A stretch of 49,366 bases of DNA, taken from assembly GCA_009731375.1 (NCBI GenBank), contig BJOX01000097.1, forward strand, positions 359,175-408,540, given 5' to 3'. The DNA is from Paulinella micropora. Lineage: Eukaryota > Cercozoa > Imbricatea > Euglyphida. Below the pieces are notes generated by a model, which saw nothing but the letters and a program-made list of their open reading frames with translations, had not been told where the DNA came from and did no database searches. Numbering within the stretch: position 1 is the first letter of the stretch; every line of letters starts with the position of its first letter. Positions 1 through 27,416 of the stretch are shown one piece after another. The translations under genes and the position numbers were made by a program.

Positions 1-1130
<1,130 letters not shown>

Positions 1131-1223
1131 TGTTGGGGGCAGGTTTGGTCCTTGTTGTACGCAGCCCGAAGCGAGTATCACATGAAAGGACTTTCCCTGG
1201 ATGATTTTCAAAACTTGGTAACT

Positions 1224-1444
1224 TAGGTCCTTTCTACACCACCCAGATTTCCGGGTTCTGGGTGTGAAAGTGGCACCACAGGCCCAGGCTTTTCAGGAAG
1301 CAAAGCCAATTGGCACCACAGGCCAGGCTTTTCAGGAAGCAAAGCCCAGAAAGTGGCTCCACAGGCCCAGGCTTTTCAGGAAGCAAAGCCCAGAAAGTGG
1401 CCCCAGAAACCCGGTTTTTCTGGTTGGTGTAGAACGGGCCTTAT
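1224..1444. mobile_element. Small element with inverted ends and internal tandem repeat
   Basis: The left end AGGTCCTTTCTACACCACCC and the right end, whose complement reads AGGCCCGTTCTACACCAACC, are imperfect terminal inverted repeats with CCAGA and CCGGGT inside. Between them are three full copies of a unit of about 44 bp built on CACAGGCCCAGGCTTTTCAG. No ORF of note. Confidence 0.5.
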
Positions 1445-1614
1445 TGCTTACTGCGCGACCTACTTGTCACTATCTGTCATGTCTATCGATGCGATTGTTG
1501 TTACTATTATCCCTGAAAGGTGCTGGAGTAGGGTTTGGGGGGGGGTTTTCGGGGGAGGGGGGAAATGGAAATTGTGTACCCCACCCCCCGCATTTCGGCA
1601 CCCTGTCGGAATAA

Positions 1615-1945
1615 TCATGGTTTGTGGGAACCAGGAGTTGGGAGCTCATATTTGCAGGGTAGCTAGCCCCAGACTCGATCTTGATGCTGGTATAATATTT
1701 TGGAATTCACGCAAATATTTGCGTTAGGGGAGTGTCCTGAATGCCAAAATTCCCTTTTTTTTTTGGGGCCTTTTTTTGCACCCCCCATCCCTATAAATCA
1801 TGGTTTGTGGGAACCAGGAGGAGTTGGGAGCTCATATTGGCAGGGTGGCTAGCCCCAGACTCGATGTTGATGCTGATATAATTTTTTTGGAATTCACGCA
1901 AATATTTGCGTTAGGGGAGTGTCCTGAATGCCAAATTTCCTTGTT
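1615..1945 (+). repeat. Tandem duplication, unit about 180 bp
   Basis: Two copies (1615-1765 and 1797-1945) of a block beginning TCATGGTTTGTGGGAACCAG and containing ACGCAAATATTTGCGTTAGG. The latter is itself a small palindrome, CGCAAATATTTGCG. Confidence 0.7.
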
Positions 1946-1949
1946 TTTC

Positions 1950-2488
1950 GCAGTACTTGCCGGTGCCTCCGGCAAATTGAACGTACCCGTACGGGGCAGG
2001 GGGGGTCCGGGGGCCCTCCCCCCGGGAACCCAAGCCCGGCGATTGTACGTACCCGTTTTGGTCGCGGGTGGCACCCACACCAGAAAATTTAGGTCTTGTG
2101 CCACCAGGCGCCGTTTGCGCACACCAGAGGGAGTTAGCGGCTGATATTTGGTGTATCTGACACTTCTTGATGAGCTCTCTTCGAAAATATAAAAATTATG
2201 GCGCCGGGCGGCATACGCACCGGAAAATTGAGGTTTTTGCGCCACCAGGCGCCGTTTGCGCACACCTGAGGTAGTTTGAGGCTGATGTTTGGTGTACCCG
2301 ACACCTCTCGGTGCGCTCTGTTCATAGATAAAATGTTTTGGTGGCGGGTGGCACAAAAACCAGAGATTTTAGGTTTTTGTGTCACCACAGCTTACACTTG
2401 TGTTCTTCTGGTACCTCCGGCAATTGAACGTACCCTGTCGACGGGAAAGGGGGGGTCCGGGGCCCCGGGAACCCCAGCCCGAGGGGGC

Positions 2489-2510
<22 letters not shown>
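1950..2510 (+). repeat. Degenerate tandem repeat, unit about 140 bp, flanked by a second repeat pair
   Basis: Three copies of a unit containing CACCAGGCGCCGTTTGCGCA and GGTGTAYCTGACAC lie at about 2055-2395. Both sides carry GCCTCCGGCAAATTGAACGT-like copies followed by a G-rich run (about 1960-2035 and 2410-2490). Confidence 0.65.
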
Positions 2511-2520
<10 letters not shown>

Positions 2521-2535
2521 ACNNNNNNNNNNTTA

Positions 2536-2614
<79 letters not shown>
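2491..2614. repeat. Poly-G tract, N gap and ATT microsatellite
   Basis: Poly-G 2488-2516, N gap 2523-2532, then ATT repeat to 2614. The gap sits at a homopolymer where assembly probably failed. Confidence 0.85.
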
Positions 2615-2846
2615 GTGGCACCGCGATAGACCAGTGGTTAAGGTCTACCATCTGGGTCCTGTCGCCAGTTCGATTCCCGTCGGTGCCAGTATTTTCAAAG
2701 GATATTTTCTTTGAAAGTATTGGTCTGTCTGGAAGGTTTGGAGCTGCCTTGCGGCGGTGTCAGTAGAGCCTATCGTCAAATCTTCGTACTCCCCTCACGG
2801 GTGAGACGATGGAGGCACATGTGCAGAAATGCATTCGCCATGCACT
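2615..2846 (+). mobile_element. tRNA-derived SINE, copy A
   Basis: The first 72 bases resemble a tRNA. A GGCACCG start pairs with CGGTGCC at the end of the head (7-bp acceptor-like stem), an A-box-like TAGACCAGTGG follows, and the B-box-like AGTTCGATTCC lies about 45 bases further. A non-tRNA body of about 155 bases and an ATT tail follow. The T-stem does not pair, so this is a SINE rather than a tRNA gene. Confidence 0.7.
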
Positions 2847-2865
2847 ATTATTATTGTTATTATTA

Positions 2866-2897
<32 letters not shown>

Positions 2898-2917
2898 TTT
2901 ATTACTGTTATTATTAC

Positions 2918-2945
<28 letters not shown>

Positions 2946-2948
<3 letters not shown>

Positions 2949-3352
2949 CCCAATGGCCTCAAGGCGTTAAACTGTGACGCCAACTCATAACCCTTTGGTG
3001 GTAGATGCTGGGGAGGAGGGTTGTTGCGCGCGTAAAAGATCTTAAACTCCGCATATGCTGGTTGATAGCCCAGGACCCAGCAGACACCAGATTGTTATGG
3101 GTGGGGTTTCGAGGCAGCTCTAGCAACCGCGCTTGGTGTATGCACTTGCACATTCGGTGACGTCTTGCAAGAGGTTGCTGGGACTGCGGAATAACCTCGG
3201 CTTAGTGCAGTCTTGCCCTCAGGAGCTCCATCGGTGGCCCCGATCATCAGGCGAGAGACTGACACGGGGGGGTGGAGGACCTCGAACAAGGGTATTGGAG
3301 GCTTATGTCCGTTGAGGATATGCCATTAGCTGCATCAGTACGCCTCAGATAT

Positions 3353-3354
<2 letters not shown>
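2946..3354 (+). mobile_element. 409-bp interspersed repeat, copy 1
   Basis: Runs from CAGCCCAATGGCCTCAAGG to CGCCTCAGATATAG between two ATT tracts. It matches, in opposite orientation, the copies at 16426-16834 and 16919-17327, which have the same length. The only difference I noticed is one T/C. It carries a conserved 60-codon ORF (3133-3315), but all copies are so alike that this shows nothing about coding. The start resembles a Pol III A box (AGCCCAATGG). The ATT context suggests a SINE-like element. Class uncertain. Confidence 0.75.
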
Positions 3355-3399
<45 letters not shown>

Positions 3400-3407
3400 C
3401 ATTATTA

Positions 3408-3441
<34 letters not shown>

Positions 3442-3479
3442 CATTATTATTATTATCATTATTATTTTTATTGTTATTA

Positions 3480-3513
<34 letters not shown>

Positions 3514-3818
3514 CATTATTATTATTATTATCATCATCATCGGACACCGTGATAGCCCAGTGGTCAAGTTATACCATTTGGGCCCTGTCGCCAGTTCGAT
3601 TCCCGTCGGTGCCACCAGTATTTTCATTGAACATACCGGTCCGTCCGGACCAGTATTTTCATTGAACATACCGGCCCGTCTGGAAGTGTTGGAACTGCCC
3701 TTGCGGGGGTGTCATTAGAGCTTATCGTCAATTCTTCGTACTCCCCTCACGGGTGAGACGATGGAGGCGCATGTGCAGAAATGCATCAGCCATTGACAGA
3801 GAAGCACTATCATCATCA

Positions 3819-3874
<56 letters not shown>

Positions 3875-3887
3875 AATATTGTTATTA

Positions 3888-3983
<96 letters not shown>

Positions 3984-4087
3984 TTATTATTATTATCATT
4001 ATCCTGATTGAGACAAGAAAGTTACAGAATAAAGGAAACAAGAAGGCCTTTCTTTGTTTCTTTCTTTCTTTCATTCTTTCATTTTTT

Positions 4088-4118
<31 letters not shown>

Positions 4119-4310
4119 ATCTATCTATCTATCTTTCTATCTTTCTTTCCTTCTTTCCTTCTTTCCTTCCTTCCTTTCTTTCTTTCTTCCGTTCTTTCTT
4201 CCTTTCTTTCTTGCTTTCTTTCTTCCTTCCTTCCTTCATTCCTTTTTTCTTTCTTTCTTTCTTTCATTCTTTCATTCTTTCTTTCTTTCTTTCTTTCCTT
4301 CTTTTGTTTC
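3354..4310. repeat. ATT, AGT and CTTT microsatellites
   Basis: ATT tracts flank the SINE copy (3354-3540, 3809-3931), AGT runs at 3931-3975 and CTTT/CCTT at 4045-4305. The same ATT contexts hold the 409-bp repeat. Confidence 0.85.
3541..3808 (+). mobile_element. tRNA-derived SINE, copy B
   Basis: Second copy, diverged from copy A: GATAGCCCAGTGG A box and the same AGTTCGATTCCCGTCGG B box. The body has an internal duplication of about 40 bases (CCAGTATTTTCATTGAACAT twice, 3617 and 3650). It ends in a TCATCATC/ATT tail. Confidence 0.7.
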
Positions 4311-4399
4311 AAAAGAAATTAATTCTTGTAATTTTTTTTTTTTTAATTTTATTTTATTGATTCTTTTCTTTCTTTCTTTTCTTTACGCCTTCTTCTTAG

Positions 4400-5086
4400 G
4401 CCGAGCGACTCTTGCAAGGTTATCCCAACCCCACGTATGAGACCTTCGCCAACAACTACAACGCCAGGTTTCATCTCAACTTTCTCTATACATACATACA
4501 TACATACATACATACATACACACACACATACACAACTTTCTTTCTCAGTTCAAGTTTTCCTGCGTATGTATGTATGTATGTTATGCATGTATGTATGTAT
4601 GTATGTATGTATGTATGTATGTATGTATGTATGTATGTATTTATGTATGTATTTATGTATATATGTATGTATATATGTATGTATGTATGTGTGTATGTAT
4701 GTATGTATGTATGTTATGATGACTCGGAAGTCACCGTCAAGTTTGAAATTCCAGAACAAACAAACAAACATACACACATACACACACACACACACATTTT
4801 CACTGAGAGCAGTACAGTTCGAACTTGGATACGTTTGCTACGTCAATGTCTCTACGACACTAGGTACGACGTGTCTGCAAACCCCTGGACGGCAAATAAC
4901 GGGCATAAATCGAGCCCAGACAGACCCCCTACTCTTATCCGCACCCAGGACCTGTGCGGCATTCTGAATGCGTATTCAAACGACTATCAGCGATGCCAGA
5001 AGGAGCAAGATGCTATTGTGGTGCAATATGTCCTTGATGTTAATAATGTAACTCAGCCTCCGAACGTGCAAGCGGCGGTGGCCTGA
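4400..5086 (+). CDS. Probable 3' exons of an unrecognised gene
   Basis: A likely exon at 4400-4467 follows a pyrimidine tract and AG and reads AERLLQGYPNPTYETFANNY before a GT at 4468. The terminal part reads CGILNAYSNDYQRCQKEQDA and IVVQYVLDVNNVTQPPNVQA and stops at TGA 5084-5086; its exon could start after the cag at about 4950. Between them are CATA and ATGT repeats and short stretches (SEVTVKFEIPEQ, or a second-frame FELGYVCYVNVS) whose splicing I could not settle. The composition is protein-like and unlike the repeats around it, but I recognise no family. The direction is the same as SIN3. Confidence 0.4.
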   Translation, partial: AERLLQGYPNPTYETFANNYNARFHLNFLYTYIHTYIHTYTHTYTTFFLSSSFPAYVCMYVMHVCMYVCMYVCMYVCMYVFMYVFMYICMYICMYVCVYVCMYVCYDDSEVTVKFEIPEQTNKHTHIHTHTHIFTESSTVRTWIRLLRQCLYDTRYDVSANPWTANNGHKSSPDRPPTLIRTQDLCGILNAYSNDYQRCQKEQDAIVVQYVLDVNNVTQPPNVQAAVA

Positions 5087-5185
5087 GAATTCCCCCAGCT
5101 CTTATCTAATTTTTCTGTTACAATAATAGATGTTATCATGACCGTGAAACCCCGACACCCTTTCAAGCTCACGACATCACCTTTC

Positions 5186-5282
<97 letters not shown>

Positions 5283-5890
5283 GAGATGTCGCAAAGGAAT
5301 GTAGTCCTTGCAAAGGAACGCAGTTTCACATCAAACAATAATTTGTGTACTGTGCATGTGTCCGGGATGGGAATCACGGGTAGACTGTGTTCTGGAAAAA
5401 GAAGAGGAGGAAGGACGTTGAAGAAAAAGGCAATCTAGGAATGGAGAGTGGGAGGATAAGGAAGAAGAGAAAGAAAAGGAAGCCGTTAGTCCAAGTGTTT
5501 TGAGCACCGTAAGCTTGCGCAAGCTACAATGATGACATTGTGTAAAGGCCTAAACCCCCGAAGGGACCTAGCCCGGGCTATGCAACACTGGACGGCTATG
5601 ACGGAATGCAGGATGAGAGATAAGGGGAGGATGAGAGGGAGGGTGGATTGGAGTTCTTCAATGTCTTTCCATACGCTTGGTGTTGATGGCAAAATCAGGT
5701 GCTTTCTTCTTTCGATTGGTTCTTTCGGGGCACTTCTTGGACAAAATGAGAGTATGTCTCGGCGTCAACACTGTGGGTGGAATCCGGGTTGACAATGCCG
5801 GGTTGTGACTTATAGTCCGGATGGACGTGCACTTTTGGACTCTTCTTTTCGAGGAGGCTCGAAGGATCTTCGTAAGGGTGGACATGAATT

Positions 5891-5958
<68 letters not shown>

Positions 5959-7477
5959 AATGCCCTGCTCGGCCGGGCATTTTCATATCCTGTGTACTAG
6001 AGATGTTGCATAATATCAAGTGAATAATAGTTGGAGTCAACGGTTTAAAGTTAGCGGCTTGACTTCACATTGTCACGCCAGCCACTGATACTTTGGTTAA
6101 GTTACTACAGTACATACCGGTTTTTGTGAGTTTGGATACAAACCCAGTCAAGGGGTAATTAGACAACGAACTCTTAATCAGTAAAGATATCTATGGCTGC
6201 ATCAAGTTAAGTCCTGACTCCTGAGAGCACTGAGGTGAAATACCAGTATATAGCAGAGCGGTCACTTCGTTTATTTACCGTCCGTAGATTCAACTTCCGA
6301 GGCTACTTGTTGGCCTCAGGGGTAAGGTCCGTGAGTGACCGGCCCCGGGTTGATACCGTGGGCCTAGTCACTAAGTGAAGTTTTTTGTACTACTCATCAC
6401 ACGGTGACGGTCAAACTTTTTGAAGTTATCCGATGATGATATTCTTTCAGGAAATACTGAGTTATTTAATATATAATAATCATAATATTAAACTCAAGTT
6501 ATGACAGTGATAAGTCGAAAATGTGTAGTAATCTTGGTATAGCGGCCTCCGGTTGTCACGAGTCAATGAATTTGTGACTGAGTCACTGGCCCGGGCATAT
6601 ACTACTGACTATTATTAATCCGCCACTAGTATGATGATGACTCGGATTAGGTTGAATTTGTCCGACTCGGACCACCGTCCGTAGTATATAGATCGACTCT
6701 TGGCCTGAGTCATTATGAATATAAGGCCTGGGTCATTATGGCCGGAAGATATTAATACTATGATAACCCGCATTGACTGCCTCAGTTTTTTTTTTCAAGT
6801 TTTTTTTTTTTTCCCCGCTTAACGACTTTTCAAGTAATATTGCTGTTGACATTCAAGACAACCAACTTGAACTTGAAATTGGTTTTTAGTTTTTGTGTCA
6901 GATCAAGTTTTCAGTTTTGGTTGGAATGATTTTAATTTTCAAGTGGTTGGACTCGAAATTTAAATTTTTCCGGGGAGTCCGCAAATTAACGACTCGGACT
7001 ATATTCGTCCGCGGCAAAACATCTGTAGTAAATTTTCGCAAAATGTTACCGTTAAATCGAAAATTTTAAATTTTGTCACAAAAATGAAAAACTGTCACAA
7101 AAATGTAAATCGGTTACAAAAACTGAAAACTTTTTTTTTTTTTGGTCTTGAATGTCACTGAACAGCAATTTTAATAATAAAGAACGCTTGCTTTTCGTAC
7201 CTAACGGCCACTGACGTAGGTGGGACAGATAAGCCGGCTTACACCCAGGAGCCTGAGTTCAAGTTAAGGGAGCAACCGGGTTCAACTCAAAGCTATTCAC
7301 TAATATATATAATGATCCGGCAGTGAGAGCGGGCCGGGCCGGACGGGTGATCTGTACCACACCGAGGTGTATACGTAATATTTAATGATGAAATAACACG
7401 AGGACGCGAGAATGTCTTTCTACCAAGAAGGAGTCACAAGGAAAAAGAAGGACACGTCCTTAAGTCTTTTCTTTCTT
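5087..7477. other. Intergenic region, nothing recognised besides two GATA tracts
   Basis: GATA tracts lie at 5189-5282 and 5893-5958. The rest (5283-5890, 5960-7477) is AT-rich to mixed sequence without protein-like ORFs. 6530-6760 is rich in GACTCGG/GGCCTGAGTCA-type half-sites. 7015-7140 has recurring TCACAAAAATG units. I see no gene. Confidence 0.6.
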
Positions 7478-9240
7478 TTTGTTTCTTTCTTTTCTTTTCT
7501 TTCTTCCTCCCTTCCTATCTACCTACCTACCTATATATCTTCCTACCTTCCTTCCTAACTATCTACCTTTTCTGCCTATGTAGCTTCCTTGTAACAATGT
7601 TTCCTTGCTTCCTTGCTTTTTTTTTTTTTTTTTTTTTTTGGTGCTTCTTTTCTTGCCACTTTCGCTCTTCTTCTTCTTTTCTTTCTTCTTCTCCTTCTTC
7701 TTCCTTCTTCTTCCTTCTTCTTCCTTCTTCTTCCTTCTTCTTCCTTCTTCTTCCTTCTTTCTTCTTCTTTCTTCTTCCTTCTTTCTTCTTCCTTTCTTCT
7801 TCTTTCTTTTTTTTACGCAAGCACTGTTTTAATAGAATACCACTCGTAGAGCTGAGTGGGAAGCAGAAGAGATAAAATGGAAGAGGTATCAAGAGATACA
7901 AAAAGAGAAAATATGAAGTGTAACTTCTTCTTCTTTCTTCTTTCTTCTTCCTTCTTCCTTCTTTCTTTCTTTCTCTTTTCTTTCTCTTTTCTTTCTCTTT
8001 TCTTTCTCTTTTCTTTCTCTTTCCGTCTCTTTTCTGTCTCTTTTCTGTCTCTTTTCTGTCTCTTTTTCTGTCTCTTTTTCTTTTCTTTTTCTTTTCTTTC
8101 TCTTTTCTCTTTTCTTTCTCTTTTCTTTCTTTTTTCTTTCTTTCTTTCTTTCTTTCTTCCTTCCTTCCTTCCTTCCCTCCCTCCCTCCTTCCCTCCTTCC
8201 TTCCCCTTCCTTCCTTCCTTCCTTCCTTCTTTCCTTCCTTCTTCCTTCCTTCCTTCTTCCTTCCTTCTTCTTCCTTCTTCTTCTTCCTTTTCCTTCTTCC
8301 TTCTCCTTCCTTCTCCTTCTTCCTTCTCCTTCTTCCTTCTCCTTCCTTCTTCTTCTTCCTTCTTCATCTTCCTTCTTCTTCTTCCTTCTTCATCTTCCTT
8401 CTTCTTCCTTCTTCATCTTCCTTCCTCTTCTTCCTTCTTCGTCTTTCCTTCTTCGTCTTCCTTCTTCGTCTTCCTTCTTCTTCTTCCTTCTTCTTCTTCC
8501 TTCTTCGTCTTCCTTCTTCGTCTTCCTTCTTCGTCTTCCTTGTTCGTCTTCCTTGTTCGTCTTCCTTGTTCGTCTTCCTTGTTCGTCTTCCTTGTTCGTC
8601 TTCCTTGTTCGTCTTCCTTGTTCGTCTTCCTTGTTCGTCTTCCTTGTTCGTCTTCCTTGTTCGTCTTCCTTGTTCGTCTTCCTTGTTCGTCTTCCTTGTT
8701 CGTCTTCCTTGTTCGTCTTCCTTGTTCGTCTTCCTTGTTCGTCTTCCTTGTTCGTCTTCCTTGTTCGTCTTCCTTGTTCGTCTTCCTTGTTCGTCTTCCT
8801 TGTTCGTCTTCCTTGTTCGTCTTCCTTGTTCGTCTTCCTTGTTCGTCTTCCTTGTTCGTCTTCCTTGTTCGTCTTCCTTGTTCGTCTTCCTTGTTCGTCT
8901 TCCTTGTTCGTCTTCCTTGTTCGTCTTCCTTGTTCGTCTTCCTTGTTCGTCTTCCTTGTTCGTCTTCCTTGTTCGCTTCCTTGTTCGTCGTCTTTGATTT
9001 AATGAAGTTACTTTTACAAGTGACCTCTGGTCATCCATACAAATTCTTCTTCTTCTTCTTCTTCTTCTTCTTCTTCTTCTTCTTCTTCTTCTTCTTCTTC
9101 TTCTTCTTCTTGTTCTTGGTCGTGGTCGTCGTTGCCGTCGTCGTCTTCGTCTTCGTCTTCTTCTTCTTCTTCTTCTTCTTCTTCTTCTTCTTCTTCTTCT
9201 TCTTCTTCTTCTTCTCTTCTTCTTCTTCTCTTCTTCTATT
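7478..9240. repeat. CTT/CTTC microsatellite field
   Basis: CTTT and CCTA at 7478-7562, CTT at 7660-7812, CTTC/CTTT at 7925-8530, the 13-bp minisatellite, then CTT with a GTCGTC island at 9044-9237. All long ORFs on both strands here are low-complexity translations. Confidence 0.85.
8531..8985 (+). repeat. 13-bp minisatellite, about 34 copies
   Basis: Highly uniform repeat of CTTCCTTGTTCGT that grades out of a CTTC/CTTCCTTCTTCGTC region on its left. Because 13 is not a multiple of 3, each frame reads the same 13-residue peptide and all three frames stay open; the long ORFs here are an artefact of this. Confidence 0.9.
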
Positions 9241-10294
9241 TAGAATAACGTTTTATTCAAGGGAGGATAGTCTTTCTAATGCACTAGTACGTTGAAGGAC
9301 ACCACCTCGGTACTTTTCGCAGTGGTAAGTTTTAGTTGTGAAGGATTATTATGATATCGATGGATATATGTGCGTGTGCTGGTTATGTTTATTTGTTAGT
9401 AGATATGCTTTAAGTTGTTTTTTTGAAAGAAGAGATATTTGTTGTCCTGAATGGTCTGTGTAGGATACTCCATAGCCTAACAGTCTCTTTTGGTGAGCTT
9501 TTGTCCTCGTGGCTGCTACTTGTCTACTGCTTTTTGTTGTTTTTCTTCTTTCCTTCTTCCTTTATTTACACCTTTCTTTCAATTAGTTTTATTTTACTTT
9601 TTTCGTATAAGATGGGTGCTCGTGCGTGTAACTGTTGTTGTGGATGGTGTGCAGGAAAAACTTCTTCCTCTTTTTCGACTGTACCGGACAATCCATCAAG
9701 AACCTGAGGATCCCCCGTGCCAAAACAAATGAAACATGGAAAACGGTTGGGAAACGGTTCCACATCCAAAAAAGAAAAAGCTCACCAATTCTTGAGGAAT
9801 ATTTCACAAGAATTTTTGGTGGACAACAATTTTTCGCAAAAAACGTCAAACGAAAGTTTTGTTGTCAGGTGGGGCAGTGCAAGTTCCGGGAAAGTCGACC
9901 ACTGTTGTTGTGGGCCGAAAGGAACAATATCAGGAAGAGAAAAGGATGTTGAAACTGTGCTACGTTCCAGCAAGATGTCCTTCGCATACTGAATTGCGCA
10001 CAGTGCATACATTACATGGCATCTCTGTGCAACCAAGTCGAATTCTTTTATGTTGCTTGTTCTCTGTTTCGAAAAGATTGTGGTAGTTTCGTATTGTTGA
10101 CAGTAGTGGTTGTTTGGATATTTTGCAAACCCACAATAGATTTTGAGGTTTGAAGAAAATCGGGGTTGTATTATCGAATTTCGTATGTGTGAATCTTCCA
10201 TGTGACTTTGTAATCATTTCCTGATGATTGTGAAACCCTTGCATCTTCTCTGGCACCTAAAACACGCGCCCATCTTTTTGATTTGTTATTGCAG
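9241..10294 (+). other. Upstream region of SIN3, no exon established
   Basis: Mostly unique sequence. Short ORFs (9423-9707, 9635-9952) have no recognisable domain. 9820-9870 has a TTTTCGCAAAAAACGTC motif. A 5' UTR or N-terminal exon of SIN3 may lie here but I could not choose one. Confidence 0.4.
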
Positions 10295-10384
10295 GTGACA
10301 TTTGCTGTACATTCGCACCAAACCTTGGCACTAGGAACAATTCCCACATTCCCGTTAGCTGGTCAGGGAAAAGATAAAAGCGTC

Positions 10385-26241
<15,857 letters not shown>

Positions 26242-27153
26242 CCCTTACCATGTCACACGCCCGTTCCCGGTCGCAAAAAGAAGGGATTTCTCTGAGTGTT
26301 GCGGACCCCCGACAGGACAAGGGCTAATGAAATGACAGCAGAGGTTTTGTCCGCAAAATACCGACGGATCACTTCTTCACACATCCACACCACCGGGTAT
26401 TTCGGGTTTGGGGGTGCGAGAGAGTGCCAACGAGCAATGACTCCAAACGATTCGTTCTCACCCGGTTCTGATCGTCGCGGCTTGTGTAGTGGCTCATTTG
26501 AAAGCTCTCATCAAGAGCTCTCTAATGAGCTATAGCAGAGGTTGTGGATGCAAATATTGGCGGATATCGAAGCGCTTGAAGTCATTGTTGATTGTACAAA
26601 AGAAGTAGGAACTTCTCTTGGCCCCTCAGGCCGGGAAATTAAGGACAAACATCCGAAAAGTGGCACCCAACACCCGAATTTTCGGGTGGTTTAGAATGAG
26701 CGTTAAGTTTGGGGTTTGAGTTATCTAGTTTTTATCTCTCTTTTTTTTGCATTTTGTATTTGCTTATTTGTTTAACTTTAATACCCTATTTCAGTACCCG
26801 GCAGTCCCGGGTTGAAAAAAGAAGAAAATCGGTAGAAGTACTGTTGCTGGTGATTATATGTAACATTATATTTTATCAGATATCATGTAATGTTATATCA
26901 TATTAATATTACGTTATGTTCTGTTACGTTGCCACTCCAGTGGCGCCAGTATCAGAAAAAGAAAGAGTACTTTTTTTTTTTTTTTTTCCTCCTTCCACTG
27001 TCTGTCTGTCTGTCTGTCTATCTGTCTGTCTGTCTGTGTCTGTGTTGACATCTGTCTGTCTGTCTGTCTGTCTGATCCGGCCTGTTTCGCTGTTTGGGCC
27101 GAACGGGAGATAGGAAGTAGCCACTGGAGATTACTACTTACTACACTACTACT

Positions 27154-27200
<47 letters not shown>

Positions 27201-27228
27201 TTACTGCTACTACTGCTGCTACCACTAG

Positions 27229-27270
<42 letters not shown>

Positions 27271-27287
27271 CACTGCCACTACTATTT

Positions 27288-27326
<39 letters not shown>

Positions 27327-27383
27327 TTTCTACTACTACTACTACTACTACTACTATTAATACTACTACTACTATTAATACTA

Positions 27384-27416
<33 letters not shown>

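Noticed and set aside
2615-2690. Functional tRNA gene
   Set aside because: The acceptor-like stem and boxes are present, but the T-stem does not pair, no clear anticodon arm is seen, and a SINE body and ATT tail follow.
8531-8985. CRISPR or tandem-domain gene in the minisatellite
   Set aside because: No unique spacers, unit of 13 bp.
7856-9295. 479-codon ORF and its opposite-strand partners as protein genes
   Set aside because: They translate CTTC/CTTCC repeats and the 13-bp minisatellite. All frames are open by repeat arithmetic and there is no domain.
9423-9952. Short ORFs upstream of SIN3 as N-terminal exons
   Set aside because: No Sin3-like sequence, overlapping frames, no clear splice pair to the PAH1 exon.
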